DNA of 64,000 nt, taken from Perilla frutescens (Eukaryota > Streptophyta > Magnoliopsida > Lamiales > Lamiaceae). A program made the translations under genes and the position numbers. Positions 35,658-48,276 of this stretch are shown in pieces. The first letter of the stretch is position 1; each line of letters starts with the position of its first letter. The stretch spans positions 62,431,170 through 62,495,169 of the forward strand of contig BRKX01000002.1 of the NCBI GenBank assembly GCA_026008535.1. Reading direction: 5' to 3'. Under the pieces are notes generated by a model. That model made no database searches and was not told the DNA's origin. It was given only the letters and a program-made list of their open reading frames with translations.

Positions 35658-37466
35658 GTAACCATTAGGGCCGGCCCTGGGATAAGGCAAGTGGGCTGCC
35701 ACCCAAGGCTCGTAATTTTTTGGGGCCCACAAATTAAAGAAAGATAATTAGATGATTCATATGTATATATATGTCCTGAAGATAAAATACAATGCATTGA
35801 TTAGTTCTCAAGACAAAATCCATTTTAGTAATTAGTTATAGTGATTAGTTCTCAAGATAAAATCCATTTTAGTGATTAATTTTCCTTCCGCTGCTCATAT
35901 ATTTTTTCTATGTTTAAGTTTAATCTAAAAATTTATTGAGATTTTATTTTGTATTAATCTCATTTTTGCAATTGAACTATTAATCAATTATCCATACTCT
36001 AAACAAAATTCTAGTACGAGAAATGAACCATTAAAAACTCAATTTTTAGATATTTTTTTTATCAAAACTGAGATGTTATATACATAACTTTTATTCCTCA
36101 ATTTTTAACTTAAAATTGTATTTATAAATTCTTAACCCAAAAATTATAAATATATACGGATTATGAGTTTGAATTCGAATATTAACTCGTTTTACGAAGT
36201 TTAACCTTCAAATTAAATCAGACCCACACAATTTTTTGTGGTATTATTATTATTATTATAGATAATAACATATTTAATATAGTAGAACCACACACATAAT
36301 ATCCCTAGTCATGAAAACTGTACGAGGGCACATCTTTTAGCAGACACACCCAGTAATAATGAAATTTAAGGGGTGGCTCCCATGTCCTATCACTATCATA
36401 TGTCCGACTATTATTTTTCCACATGTTTAAATCATTGCCAAATACCACATGTTATATAACTTGCATTTTGCAAATATCTAACATTTAAATTTTAACGAGT
36501 AGTAAGAATTAAGACGCCACAAGATTTGAGTGATATAGAAAAAGAAAAGGACATGTTTAACATTAAAAAAATTAGTAATGTCGTGGATCATAATTTAAGC
36601 TTGACTACTACTCACATTCATAAATAGAGCAAAGAAATAAAGATGCTTTCGATTTAGGATTTAGATAGAATTTATTTTATAAGAATAGCATAACCCATCT
36701 TCTCTTATAGACTATAGTAACATATAATGATAATTTCCGTCTGGAATTAATTTAAGGCACATGACCGTGGACCCATCTTGATTCGCTTGAATGTAAGAAT
36801 CGAGTAATGTCAAGATTAAGTAACTTCTGGAAAATTAAAATTAAAAATTGCTAACTCTTAAGCGTTTAAATATTTTAATCAGAAATCTATTTTCTGGTTT
36901 AAAACAACAAATGCTTGCAAAATTTCTGGGTCATAATGCAGATTATAAATAGAGTTAGAGATCTGCACATTGCAGAATTTTTTATACACCCGCATACTTT
37001 TGGTTGTGTTTCGATTCAGAAAACTAATTCGAAATGAAACTTAAATACGTAGTCCTCCAATGTATATGCAGCTATGGATTTCAAATCCATTCCAAACACA
37101 CAAAGAAATCACGAGTTCGAGCAAAATAATATCAACTCTGTAATATTCATATTTGGCTACTGTATTTTGATCCGTGTTTGCTTTACACAGAAATAATAAT
37201 AATAAAAAAACTAATAAAAATGAACACTGTTTCTATAACTCAGTCGTTATAATCTAGACAAACATAAATCTTGATGACGACCGATATACAATCGACTATA
37301 AATTGCATTGCATGAGAAATGAGAAACAGAGCCACAAACAAAATCTAATGGCCACATGAGTTGTGAAATGTGTACCGTGGGTCGTATTCGAGTATACATA
37401 CCAGATCCCATGACGCAGCTGATCTTTGAAAGCCCAATTTTTGTGATAATTAAGGTTGAGTACACC
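35658..37466. other. Intergenic DNA with one hAT-like end; includes the PUX2 3' flank
   Basis: AGGGCCGGCCCTGGGATAAG at 35668 with GGGGCCCAC at 35723 resembles the end of a plant hAT element, but I find no matching second end. An imperfect direct duplication with GATTAGTTCTCAAGA starts at 35798 and 35841. The rest is AT-rich. The final 200 bases are probably the PUX2 3' UTR. Confidence 0.4.
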
Positions 37467-40400
37467 TTATGACGCAGGAACTGCTGAACCAGATACAAAG
37501 GGTTCGCTGATTTGAAGGAGCTCGTTAGAGAGACCCGTAAAAACAGCATCTTCAGTTTCAATAGGTCTGAACTTAATAAGTGCTGCAGGAACCAAATCCT
37601 CATCTTCAAGTGTAATTGCTCTCTCTCCTGCTGCTGGAAAATGTGGAAGCACCCGTCGCTTGACTAAAACCGGATGTAGTAGCTCAAACTCTAAGCTTGG
37701 GTCTTTCAGTGCATTGCTCACGAACTAACAGAAGAAAAGGATAACATCGGTATATTACATAAATATAATGGCATATTAGGATCTTCATGAGTGCAATTAA
37801 AACAATCAGCTCATTCAACTGGAAACACGAGGCTAGGACTTCTATGGGATGTGGGAAGTAGAAGCTGGTATTTAAAACAAGTAAAAATTCTCTATGCCAA
37901 CATTATCAGCAATCCAGGGTATGTTACATGAGTTATCTGGTAATTACAAAGCACGGCCTTGGCATCATTTGTCATTAAGAACGTGTTGGTAAGAAGAATA
38001 ACTTACTTCATTGCCAGGGTACTAACAATAACATAAATCAAAAGTTTAATAAATGCGTATAGCTACTTATTCAAAAGTTGTTAAAACCTATAGGCAAATA
38101 CATAAAAGGACTAACCTCGTATAGAGCGCCAGTTGGCTCCAATGGAGAAAATATAGCTTGAAGTACCACTCCATCAGGAAACTGTATTCTAATGACTGTT
38201 TTATTATACTGTCTTCTTGCAGCCTTTGCTTGCTTCTCTCTGTACGATTTAGGAATGAGAAGCTTAGATTCCTCTAACTTTTTTCTCCTTGACTCTGCTT
38301 CCCTTTTCAGTTCTTCAGCCGAACGGTTGTAGAAAGAATCAGGTAGCTCAATTTTTGCAGCTACGTTCTCAGGGACAGAAAAGAACACCCGAATCTAATT
38401 TCAAGAGATGAGGGAAACCAATTAGGATAAACAATCGAGGAAGAAAAGAACATGACCAAGAGCAGTTAGTGGAAGGAATCACGAAGGCTCTGGATTAACA
38501 TAACAGAAGAGAGAACTTGAGCTCTTGTTAAGTGAATTTAATTCAAAATGCTATACGAAAACGCATTGAATCTTGTTACAAGCAATAGGACACTAGGCCA
38601 AGCTCAAAGTTTCTAGTTGCTACCCTAACATAACTGAGATGAATCATTAGATAAAAATCATAAGCCATTTAATGGCATGTCAAACCACATAATCAGTAAA
38701 TACTAGAATATATGGCATCTCCATTGTTGAGTATGGTATAACATCCATTATGAAACCCATGAGAAAAATGAGAACATTTTACGAGACACCATAACTCAGT
38801 CCAAAATGCACCAAGTCATGTCACATACCAAGTGCATAAAAAAATATGAAAAGAAGTAATTGAAATATAGTTTCCAATGAAACAGAACACCATTGTTGAC
38901 TCACCATGTAGACATGTAAATTTAATGCCAGACATTTGTCTTTTTGTGTTCTGCAGTCACCACCAAATTTGTGAATACATTGATGATTGCTTCCACATTA
39001 GTTAGGCACCTTGGCCAATGCATGCCAAGGAATTACTTGACCACCCAAAAGACAGTGCAACCAGGTGAGATTGCTTTGGTGCCATAAAAAAACTTTCAGA
39101 TGACATATTCTGCTAGTTTTCCATTGAGCTTACTGTGAACAAAATTTTTAATAGCCCACAAACTCATGATCAAATCTCTGCACTACCAACCCTCAGGTTT
39201 TGAAGACCATAAGGATAAGACATTGGGTCAGCAACTAGGCATCATATCTTATGGTACTTTGCTAATATATATGTGAGCTAGCTTTTCTGGTAATGGACAG
39301 AATTTCCAGCAAACTAATAAAGGCAGCATGACGTGTAATTTAAAAAATCATTACTGAGAAAGATAAATAAAGGTTCCACAAGAATCAAATCATGAAATCA
39401 CTAGATTAAAGTTCAAAATGGAAAATGCTAGTGGAAGTTTAACATAATTGACTGACTTCCTTTGCTGTAGATTATGTGTCTCCTTGAAGAAAAAGTTACT
39501 TTGTCTTTGAACAATTAAGGTAGTTCTGAAATATAGAAATACAATTTTTTTTATGGCCTTTGCAAGTTTTACTACCACTTGAACTATTAACCACCAACAT
39601 GGTTTCAATGCTTATGAGAATAAGCCAAACATGTTGAGCTGTCACTTTATTGTTTTTCAATGAATATTTCGTGATGTCCGCTCATGGCTGACATGTATTG
39701 TTAGTGAAAGAAAGAGGCTGCACCAAACAACAAGTGCATCACAAAGACAAAACTTAGGTTCAAGGGCATTTTGCTTTCATTCATGTAGATGTCCATCAAT
39801 CTAGAGGAAAGCCAAGCAGCAGATGATCCATCCTTAGACCTAGTTGTAATATACTTATCTCCCGTTGCTGTTGTGTTAAATATATTCAGAACCCCGTATC
39901 ATATGTTTAGCATATCCATGAGAGCAGGCAGTGCTTGCTTCTAATCAGATGCCAAATTCTCACACATTATAATCAATTATAAACTTTTCTAACTAATCAG
40001 AGTTTCCACTCTAAAGAATAGCTATCCTACAGAATAACAAGAAACTGCATGAAACCTGCTCTTACCACTTACCAATCAAACAAAAAGAAACGATCAAACC
40101 TAAAAACTACTAACAGCTTGTTAAATTCATAAGTGGCAGTTTTTCTATATAACTACATAACAATTATGACACCATCTAATTTTCAAGAAAGGGCAGACTA
40201 CCTAAAAGAACTGATCTTTTATCCCATCTGCAAATCCTTAATCCATTCATAAGTATAACACATTATCCCTTTCGGGTAGCTCCTGCTCTTTGTATATAAT
40301 ACAATATAATTAATGGGTTCCTCAGAATTATGCATCTAACAACACTCTTCACAATTAAATCCTGAATCAGAAGATTATGCAACATTAGCATATGCAAACA

Positions 40401-41352
40401 TCTGATTGGCTTGTCAAATCCAGGTTATAATAGTTCTAAATCACTAACAATAGTTCAAAAGGACAGTAAATCAAACAAGAAGCCAAAAAAACTAGCAGGA
40501 TTATACCTGTCTATCAACCGGCTTCAGCTCGATAGGTTTCTCGAACTTAGCTGGAGCCGTAGATGGTAACTCTTCCACCTTCTTCGGCTCCAGCAACAAT
40601 GTAGCATTTTTAACCAAACCAAGCAGCTCCTTAGAAGGCTCTTCCATCATGAGCCACATTTCACCACCTTCTTCCTTCAGCTCAAAACCAATGCACTCCA
40701 GCAACTCCACCCCTCCCGGAACATCCCCGATTGCCTCCTTAATCTTCGGATTCCCAATCCTAATCTTCCTAAACTTAGCATTCTCCGGCTCTTTCACCAC
40801 ATTCCTCAAAATCCTCATCAACACCTCCACCGAACCTTCGCTCGGATTTCCCGAGACATAAGCGCTCACACAACTCTGCAGCTGATTCCCAACACCAACC
40901 GATTCCTTATCGCCGCCTTCATTATCACCCGATTCTGCTCTACTCAAACACGACTCAACGTGGGTGGAAACCTCTTCTTCCGAGGTGAACCCTCCACCGC
41001 AAACCGGGCACTCAAAAACTCTCAGAGAATAGCCATTTGGGTTCCTTTTCCCCGTCGTGATCAATAAGTCGAACGGGTCGAACCCGTCTTCCGCCTTTTC
41101 GCGTGCGTTTGTGTTCGCCCGCGGCTCGGGCTTTCTGCTCTCCGATTTCTGTTCGGAATTAGTGTTCGCCTTTTGATGGGAGGGCTTTGAATTGGACAGT
41201 GATGATGAAGATGACGATGATTGCGACGGCGGCGGCGCAGTGGAAGATCCCAAGACTCTGCCTTGGCCCTTGAATTTGCCCGAAGAAGACGATGAGAAGG
41301 GGCTGTTGACTTTCTTCATCAACCCCTTCATTTTATCTCTCATTTCATCCAT
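37467..41352 (-). CDS. PUX2: Plant UBX domain protein, PUX2-like; three exons
   Basis: A CDC48/p97 cofactor candidate: plant PUX proteins bind the CDC48 ATPase through UBX and PUB-type domains. Exons are complement of 41352-40507, 38394-38116 and 37724-37467. Both introns have GT/AG ends and sit at phase 0, giving 460 residues. Exon 1 has a Ser-rich, Lys-rich N terminus, a zinc finger with C115, C118, H131 and C135 (CPVCGGGF...HVESC) and a PUB domain at about 170-255 (EVLMRILRNVV...KIKEAIGDVPGGVELLECIGF). Exon 2 begins with a charged helical stretch. The UBX domain spans the exon 2/3 junction (VIRIQFPDGVVLQAIFSPLE...), and its surface loop lacks an obvious FPR signature. The domain order matches plant PUX2. 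Start chosen as the first Met of an open exon with a family-like N terminus. Intron 1 is about 2.1 kb. Confidence 0.9.
38395..40506 (-). other. Large first intron of the PUX2-like gene
   Basis: 2112 bases between GTATAA (donor) and TTAG (acceptor) on the minus strand. The small open frames inside are not supported as exons. I see no transposon signature. Confidence 0.7.
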
Positions 41353-41761
41353 TTTGCTTCTGATTCAATCAATGCAAACTCAAAAATCGCAGAACAAAAT
41401 GATTCTGGTTTTTGGGAATTTTTTGATTCAGGAAAAAAAGAAGAAGAAGAAATTCAACTGAATTGATGTGTTGATTAATTGAATTAACAATAGGAAAGAT
41501 AAAAAAATCAGGCTGAAGAATTCAATGGAGCTATGTGGAAATTTGATGAGTGTATTAGGGCCAAAATGTGAATATTGTAATTTTCTCTTGCCGCGTTAGG
41601 GCCAACGAGGATAGTGTCTAAACATAACAACCGACAAAACCGTCTTCGCAACGGTATAATTCGATGGTCAGCCAACTATATACTGCCACGTCAGAAGGTG
41701 AGAAAATTCTTTACCGACTAATAACTAGGAAAAAAAACACTAATATATATATATACTAGTA
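41353..41761 (-). promoter_or_regulatory. PUX2-like 5' leader and proximal upstream region
   Basis: A noncoding, AT-rich upstream region. No convincing TATA box was identified. It is only about 400 bases before the next transposon begins at 41762, so the promoter is compact or extends into that element. Confidence 0.35.
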
Positions 41762-42799
41762 TATATAGGGGTTGGATCAAAAATACACGTTTTCCTAATG
41801 TAGGAACTAGGAACCTATTTTATACTGTCCACCTAGATGATCTAATGGTTGAGATTAAATGTCAAAGTTAAGGAAAAAAAAAGGAGGCGGGTATAGTTGT
41901 CCAATCCCCATAAAAAAAGCTGATGTCATCATTTTTTAAAAAAATTCTAAAAACTTTAAACGACCATAACTCACTCGTTTCAAATCGGATTAACGCAAAT
42001 AATATATTAAATTAAAGATCTTTTCATGCTTGTAACACGAATTTTTGTATTTAATTTGGTAAAACACAAAACGGTGTACAATTCAGATGATCTTTGAATC
42101 AAAATATATTTATACAGATCGAATCTCTATTTTTCTCTGATTCTTCTCTTCAAAACTTGATCTTCAAACGGTTTTTGAAATCTTCAGAGTAAATTTGTCT
42201 CTTTGATTTTCTCGAACTTGTTGTTTGAACTTGGCCTTTGAAGTTTTCGGGGAAGATTTGTATCCTCGATCTTCTTTGACTTGATCTTTAGTCTTGATAA
42301 TGTTGACTCGGAGGGCTGACGCCTTGTTTCCGGATCAAACACTAATTTCAGAATGAATTTGATGAAGAACGCCTTTGACTGCCTTGCTTATGGATTAAAC
42401 GTCGTCTTCGGGATGAATTTGGTGAAGAACGCCTTCACAAGAACGCTTTGAATATCTGAGAGAATTTCACTCATGGAAGTTCTCAAATTCTTGAACTCTT
42501 CAATTGACTTATGGTGTGATTTTCAACTGATATGGAGGCCCCTATTTATAGTTGTAGGGAAAGAGATCTAGAGCTGATGTGACACTATCTCATTGGCTAT
42601 TGAAAATTGATATTTATCTTTTGAAAGATATTTATTTGTTGCCAAAGACTCTTGATGTTTATCATATAATAATATCTTTATTATTTAAGTACTTTATCTA
42701 ATTTTGGATTTCATAAGATTCCAAAACTAAATAAATATATAAAAAATAATAAAAATATTATATATAATATTTTAAATTTTCTCTTACTACAAATACCCC

Positions 42800-43455
42800 C
42801 TCGAGACTTGTTCATGGACGACTTGTCGTTTGAAATGAATGAGTCTCGAAAACTGATTAGATAGTTTAAACTCGTATCAAGGAGTTTTGAACTTGAATTT
42901 AGTAGATAGTTTATACTCGTATCAAGGAGTTCTTGAATTTGGATTTATTACATAGTTTATACTCGTATCAAGGAGTCTTGAACTTGGATAGTTTATGCTC
43001 ATATCAGGGAGCTTTTTCTTAAACTTGGATAGTTTATGCTCATATCAAGGAGCCTTCAACTTGAATTTGGACTTTGTAAATCTTTTATACTCGTGTCCGT
43101 GAGTACTTGGATTTGAATTTGGATTTGTAGACATTTTATACTCGTGTCAAGGAGTCTTATATTTGAATTTGTAGACATTTTATACTCATGTCAAGGAGTC
43201 TTGAATTTAAATTTGTAGACCTTTTATACTCGTGTCAATGAGTCTTGGATTTGAATTTGACTTTATAGACATTTTATACTCGTGTTAAGGAGTCTTGGTA
43301 TTTCTTGAAGAGTTTAGATAGTTTTGGCTCTTATCAAGGAGCTTTGGAAGATAGTTTAGGCTCTTATCAAGGAGCGTTGCATTTTGAAAATCTTAGATAG
43401 TTTTGACTCTTATCAATGAGTTTTGAAGATAGTTTAGACTCTTATCAAGGAGCGT
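42800..43455 (-). repeat. Minisatellite-like array near the 3' end of the gag-only element
   Basis: Irregular units of about 55-65 bases repeat words such as TTTATACTCGTATCAAGGAG and CTTGAATTTG, with an AGTTTAGGCTCTTATCAAGG sub-variant at 43315-43450. It lies between gag and the polypurine tract, where some plant gypsy lineages (Tat/Ogre) carry variable tandem repeats. Confidence 0.8.
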
Positions 43456-43468
43456 GTGTACTTTATTT

Positions 43469-44485
43469 TCATGGATTGAAATATTTATTAGAAGATTTGA
43501 ATGGGCCTATGATGAGATTTATAGCCGCTTCTTTTTCTTCTTCTTCACTTGGGGATTCCTCAAAAGGTTTGCCCCCATAATTTGTTTCTTGCTCTTCTTC
43601 AAAGTTGTGAGGCTTTTGCATCGATAGTTCTTCAACTCCATTTGCGGCCATGCTTAACTCCATGTCGTAAGCTCTAGTGGCCAATTCCTCGAAAGTCTTT
43701 GGTTGAATCCCTTTCAAAATATATCGAAGACCCCAACACATGCCTTGGATGCACATTTCAATTGCTGAAGTTTCGGATAATTGATCTTTGCAATTCAGGC
43801 TTAAGTTTCTCCAACGGTTGATGTAGTCAATGACGGACTCTTCTTTTTGTTGGTTTGTATTTGTGAGTTCAACCAAGCTAACCGTCATTCGAGTACTGTA
43901 GAAGCGGTTTAGGAATTCTTTCTCCAGTTGCCCCCAACTATCAATTGAATTTGGCTCCAAATCGGTATGCCAATCAAATGCGTTGTCTTTTAAAGAACGA
44001 ACGAATTGCTTCACCAAATGATCTTCGTATGTCCCATCATCATTACAGGTCTCTACAAAGTGAGCCACATGTTGTCTTGGATTTTCTTTGCCATCAAATT
44101 GTTGAAACTTTGGCGGCTGGTAGCCATCTGGCATCTTTAAGTTGTCAATTCTTGGAGTATATGGCTTGTTGTAAGTCCAGAGTGATTTATGGCTCTCTTC
44201 AGACTTGTCTTTAATTGTCTTCAGTATGAAATTTTTGAGTTGATCAACTTTTATTGAGCCATCAGACGAGATTTCAATTTCTTTGGCTGTAGATTTTTCA
44301 CTTTTGTTGGCTTGTAGCTTTGTAGATATCTCAGTTTCAGTATCTTCATTCACTTGCTCACCACCAAAATCAATAATTTCTTTGTTCAACTATAAGATTT
44401 GAGCATCTCATTCTTGTATCCGCTTGGCAAGTCCTTCGGCAAGCTTCGTCAAGTTTGCAATTTGCTCTTCCAGAATCGTAGACAT
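43469..44485 (-). pseudogene. Ty3/gypsy gag, near-intact
   Basis: It starts MSTILEEQIANLTKLAEGLA at 44485. Two stops then follow at about 44410 and 44393, after which a frame of 306 residues is open. That frame contains the plant gypsy gag core: YTPRIDNLKMPDGYQPPKFQ, QHVAHFVETC, LVKQFVRSLKDNAFDW, and WRNLSLNCKD with SETSAIEMCIQGM. The upstream stops separate only the N-terminal coiled region. After residue 306 no protease or polymerase follows. Confidence 0.85.
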
Positions 44486-47400
44486 CTTGATGCTTGAGGA
44501 AATTAATGAAGAGTAGAGAGATGAGAGGTAGAGATTGTCCCACTGGGCGTGCCAAAATTTGTAACACGAATTTTTATATTTAATTTGGTAAAACACAAAA
44601 CGGTGTACAATTCAGATGATCTTTGAATCAAAATATATTTATACAGATCGAATCTCTATTTTTCTCTGATTCTTCTCTTCAAAACTTGATCTTCAAACGG
44701 TTTTTGAAATCTTCAGAGTAAATTTGTCTCTTTGATTTTCTTGAACTTGTTGTTTGAACTTGGCCTTTGAAGTTTTCGAGGAAGATTTGTATCCTCGATC
44801 TTCTTTGACTTGATCTTTAGTCTTGATAACGTTGACACGGAGGGCCGACGCCTTGTTTCCGGATCAAACACTAATTTCGGAATGAATTTGATGAAGAACG
44901 CCTTTGACTGCCTTGCTTATGGATTAAACGTCGTCTTCGGGATGAATTTGGTGAAGAACGCCTTTGAATGTCACAAGAACGCTTTGAATATCTGAGAGAA
45001 TTTCACTCATGGAAGTTCTCAAATTCTTGAACTCCTCAATTGATTTCTGGTGTGATTTTCAACTGATATGGAGGCCCCTATTTATAGTTGTAGGGAAAGA
45101 GATCTAGAGTTGATGTGACACTATCTCATTGGCTATTGAAAATTGATATTTATCTTTTGAAAGATATTTATTTGTTGCCAAAGACTCTTGATGTTTATCA
45201 TATAATAATATCTTTATTATTTAAATACTTTATCTAATTTTGGATTTCATAAGATTCCAAAACTAAATAAATATATAAAAAATAATAAAAATATTATATA
45301 TAATATTTTAAATTTTCGCTTACTACAATGGTCTTTAATTCAAGATCAGTCATGGATATATTTGTTCAAATAAATATAAACGAAAAATACAAAATATACA
45401 TTTTTACTCGTGTCCAGCGTAAAAATGCTTTCGTTAGCTTTTAAATAATGGTTCGTCAGCATTATGATAAGTTGATAATGTATGCTAACGAATCATTTGT
45501 TATATGCTAACATATTGCATTCATTGTGCTAATGAATGAATGATTATCATAATGTTAACGTAGTACGCATACTTATATTATTATTATTATGATTTATTAC
45601 ATTTCAATTATGATTTATAATTATTTTTTATGATTTAATTTTTATGTTTTAGTTACTAATTGAATATTATATATTATTTATTTCATCAAATTAGAATATA
45701 TTAGTTAGAGTTTTCTTCATCTATTTATGGTTTATAACTTATGCTAATGATGAATTGTCATATGCTAACATAGTTTATTCACAATGCTGATAAAATAATA
45801 TCATTATGCTAATGTTTTATATTTATATTGTTATTATGATTTATTCCATCCAATTGGGGTTTATAATTAATTTTTAGAATTTAATTCTATTTTTAGATCA
45901 TTGAAGTTTATTATATTTGAATCATGGTTTATTTCATCCTATTAGAATTTATAATTACACTTTATAATTTAATTTTTCGTTAACAATATGAGAAAAAAAT
46001 TCATTAGCATAACGCTTCGTTAGCATAACGATATGTTATCAAATATCATCCGTGATTTTTATAAGAATTACCAAATTACGGTAATACCTCCGCGCGAATT
46101 TTTTTTCAAATATTACAGAATTGCCAACACTTCTTTTAATCAAATCTGGACGATAGATATTTATTGATTGTATGGTGTGAGATGAGTTTCTAGTTCCTAT
46201 ACTAAGTAAAATTTGCATTGTAACCCTCCCCTATATATATATATATATAGGGTTGGGTTCCAGAAGGAACCACACCCTAGGTGAGAACCGATAACCAATC
46301 TGAGCCATAGAACTCGCCTATTTGGACGGCCAGGATATGTTCCAAAATTCAAAAAAACGTGGTGGCAATCTCATAATAACGTCCAACTTCACTGCCCCTG
46401 AATCTTAGTAAGGGTAAAATTGGAAATTTTGAAAATATATGAATACTCAGAATTTACGTGTATATTTTTCAATTTAGGGTTTTAGCACTGTCATTTCTAT
46501 TTTAGCATTGTCATGGCCTTTTTAGCATTGTCATGACTTATTTTAGCACAACTCTTTTTTAGCATTAGCATAAAAAAATGTCATCGACATTGATGTTGGA
46601 TTATCAATATAGTGCAACCACGAACTTACGCAAACCCAGGAGCCAAAAAATTTGAAGAGAAACTGAAAAAAAACTCGAATTCAACCGTCAAACTCTCTCA
46701 AAAACATCATTAAAATCTTTAGAAAGCATGAAAACTCAAGATAATATGTCATTCATTTTTATTTTTCAGAAATTTCGTTTGATTTTCTAGCAATTATATT
46801 ATGTTGATTTAGCAGTTTCCGTTTGCTATAAACATTCGTTTAGCATTATATTATGATGATTTAGCAATTTCTTTCGTGTTTTTGTAAGCATAACACATAC
46901 AAAAATCTAATCTTCAACAAACTGTGTTTATTTTATCGCATGATAATTTATCAGTTTCATTTTCATTCTGCTCATGATGAAAAACATGTATGAAAATGCT
47001 AACCCTACCAGTGTTGGCAATGTATTTGTGATTTATGTGTATATTTTTCAATTTCGTATTTTAGCATTATCATTTCCTATTTTAGCATTGTCATGGCTTA
47101 TTTTAGCACTCTCATGACTTATTTTAGCATTGCATTTGTGTTAGCATTAGCATGAAAAATGTCACCGGCATTTCAAAAAACCTATGAACAAACACTGTTA
47201 CAAGTTGAAAATTTGTGATTTTTTATTTTAGCATTGTCATGACATATTTTAGCACGAGTCCTGTCTCAGCATTACCATAAAAAAATGTCATCGGCATTGT
47301 AAAAAACCTATAAACAAACACTGTTACACGTTGTTCAATTGTCATTTCCTATTTTAGCACTGTAATGACTTGTTTTAATTTTGTCATAACTTATTTTAGA

Positions 47401-48043
47401 ACTAACACGACCGCTGTTTAGCGTGACACTTGTTTTAGAATTAACATGAAAAATGTCATTTACATTTCAAAAAATCCATGAACAAACATTGTTACATGTT
47501 GTTGAATTTGTGATTTTTTATGTTAGCATTCTCATGACTTATTTTAGTATTGTCATGACTTAATTATTTTAGCACTAACACAGATCCTCTTTAGCATGAC
47601 TACTGTTTTAGCATTAGCATAAAAAATGTCATTTTCTCCCTAACCCTACTCCCACTTATTTTTAAGCACTATTATTTTACAATTTTAGCACAGTTATTTC
47701 TCATTTTAGACTTATCTTTCACAGAAAAGGAAATATAAGCAGTATGTATATTAGCATTATACAAAATCAATATTTTGTAGTAATTGGAACATATTATCAT
47801 TAAAGTAAACATATAGCCTCATAATATTGTTAATAACTAAATGTACTACATTCTCATTAAAAATAAACGTCTTATTAGCAGTATACCGAACTATATTAGC
47901 ACCACAGACAGTAAAATTGGCATTATCAAAATATTTATTAGCAATGCAAAAAAAATAAATATCAGCTATGCCTATAGCATTACAGGAAAGAATATTACTA
48001 TCATTAATAAAAAACTAGTATGAAAAAGTACAAAAAAATATAT

Positions 48044-48276
48044 CTACTTCTTCCCACAATTCCAAGAATTATGATAACATTTCTTCCCACACTTCTTGCA
48101 GGTCCTTAAAGGTTTCTTACAAGTCCTTAAAGAAATATCATCTATGCTTATTAGCATCATTGTAGCCTTGCGAAGAACCCATGAATGACATTCAACATCC
48201 TCACCTAACATTAAAGCAGTCCCAAAGGTTACAAGCTTCCCATAATTGTTCTTTCATGTGAAGAGTGCATAAATCA
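48044..48276 (-). pseudogene. FAR1/MULE transposase fragment with zinc-knuckle end
   Basis: Minus-strand frame with one stop: LFT, stop, KNNYGKLVTFGTALMLGED, then a junction, then RTCKKCGKKCYHNSWNC and a terminal stop. The first part resembles the MULE/FAR1-FHY3 transposase core (VPFTGVNHH...VIFGCALLLDE in the family). The end resembles the C-x2-C...H-x4-C zinc knuckle that closes many such proteins. The middle of the transposase is missing, so this is an internally deleted remnant. Confidence 0.55.

Larger units (their letters stand above)
42026..45332 (-). mobile_element. Ty3/gypsy-type LTR element carrying only gag
   Basis: LTRs at 42031-42791 (3', 761 bases) and 44560-45327 (5', 768 bases). 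On the plus strand both start TGTAACACGAATTTTT and end CTTACTACA; they are very similar, with an 8-base indel. The primer-binding site TTTGGCACGCCCAGTGGGAC lies at 44556-44537 and the polypurine tract CGAGGGGGTATT beside the 3' LTR (42792-42803). Flanks ATGCT and ATGGT may be a diverged target duplication. The interior of about 1.8 kb holds gag and a tandem-repeat region, with no pol. Confidence 0.9.
41762..46230. mobile_element. Terminal-inverted-repeat DNA transposon, non-autonomous, split by a gypsy element
   Basis: The left end TATATAGGGGTTGGATCAA and the minus-strand right end TATATAGGGGAGGGTTACAA are similar for about 50 bases, including TAGGAACTAG. Host-element sequence lies at 41762-42030 and 45328-46230. 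The right part is rich in TTAGCAT/ATGCTAA words like those in the neighbouring element. No transposase frame was found. Its right end shares a TA tract with the next element. Confidence 0.55.

Noticed and set aside
38395..40506. Extra exons in the first PUX2 intron
   Set aside because: The PUB and UBX parts already join in frame; small frames there show no similarity.
46470..47620. TTAGCAT array as a centromeric or telomeric repeat
   Set aside because: Units are irregular and confined to transposon interiors; it is not TTTAGGG.
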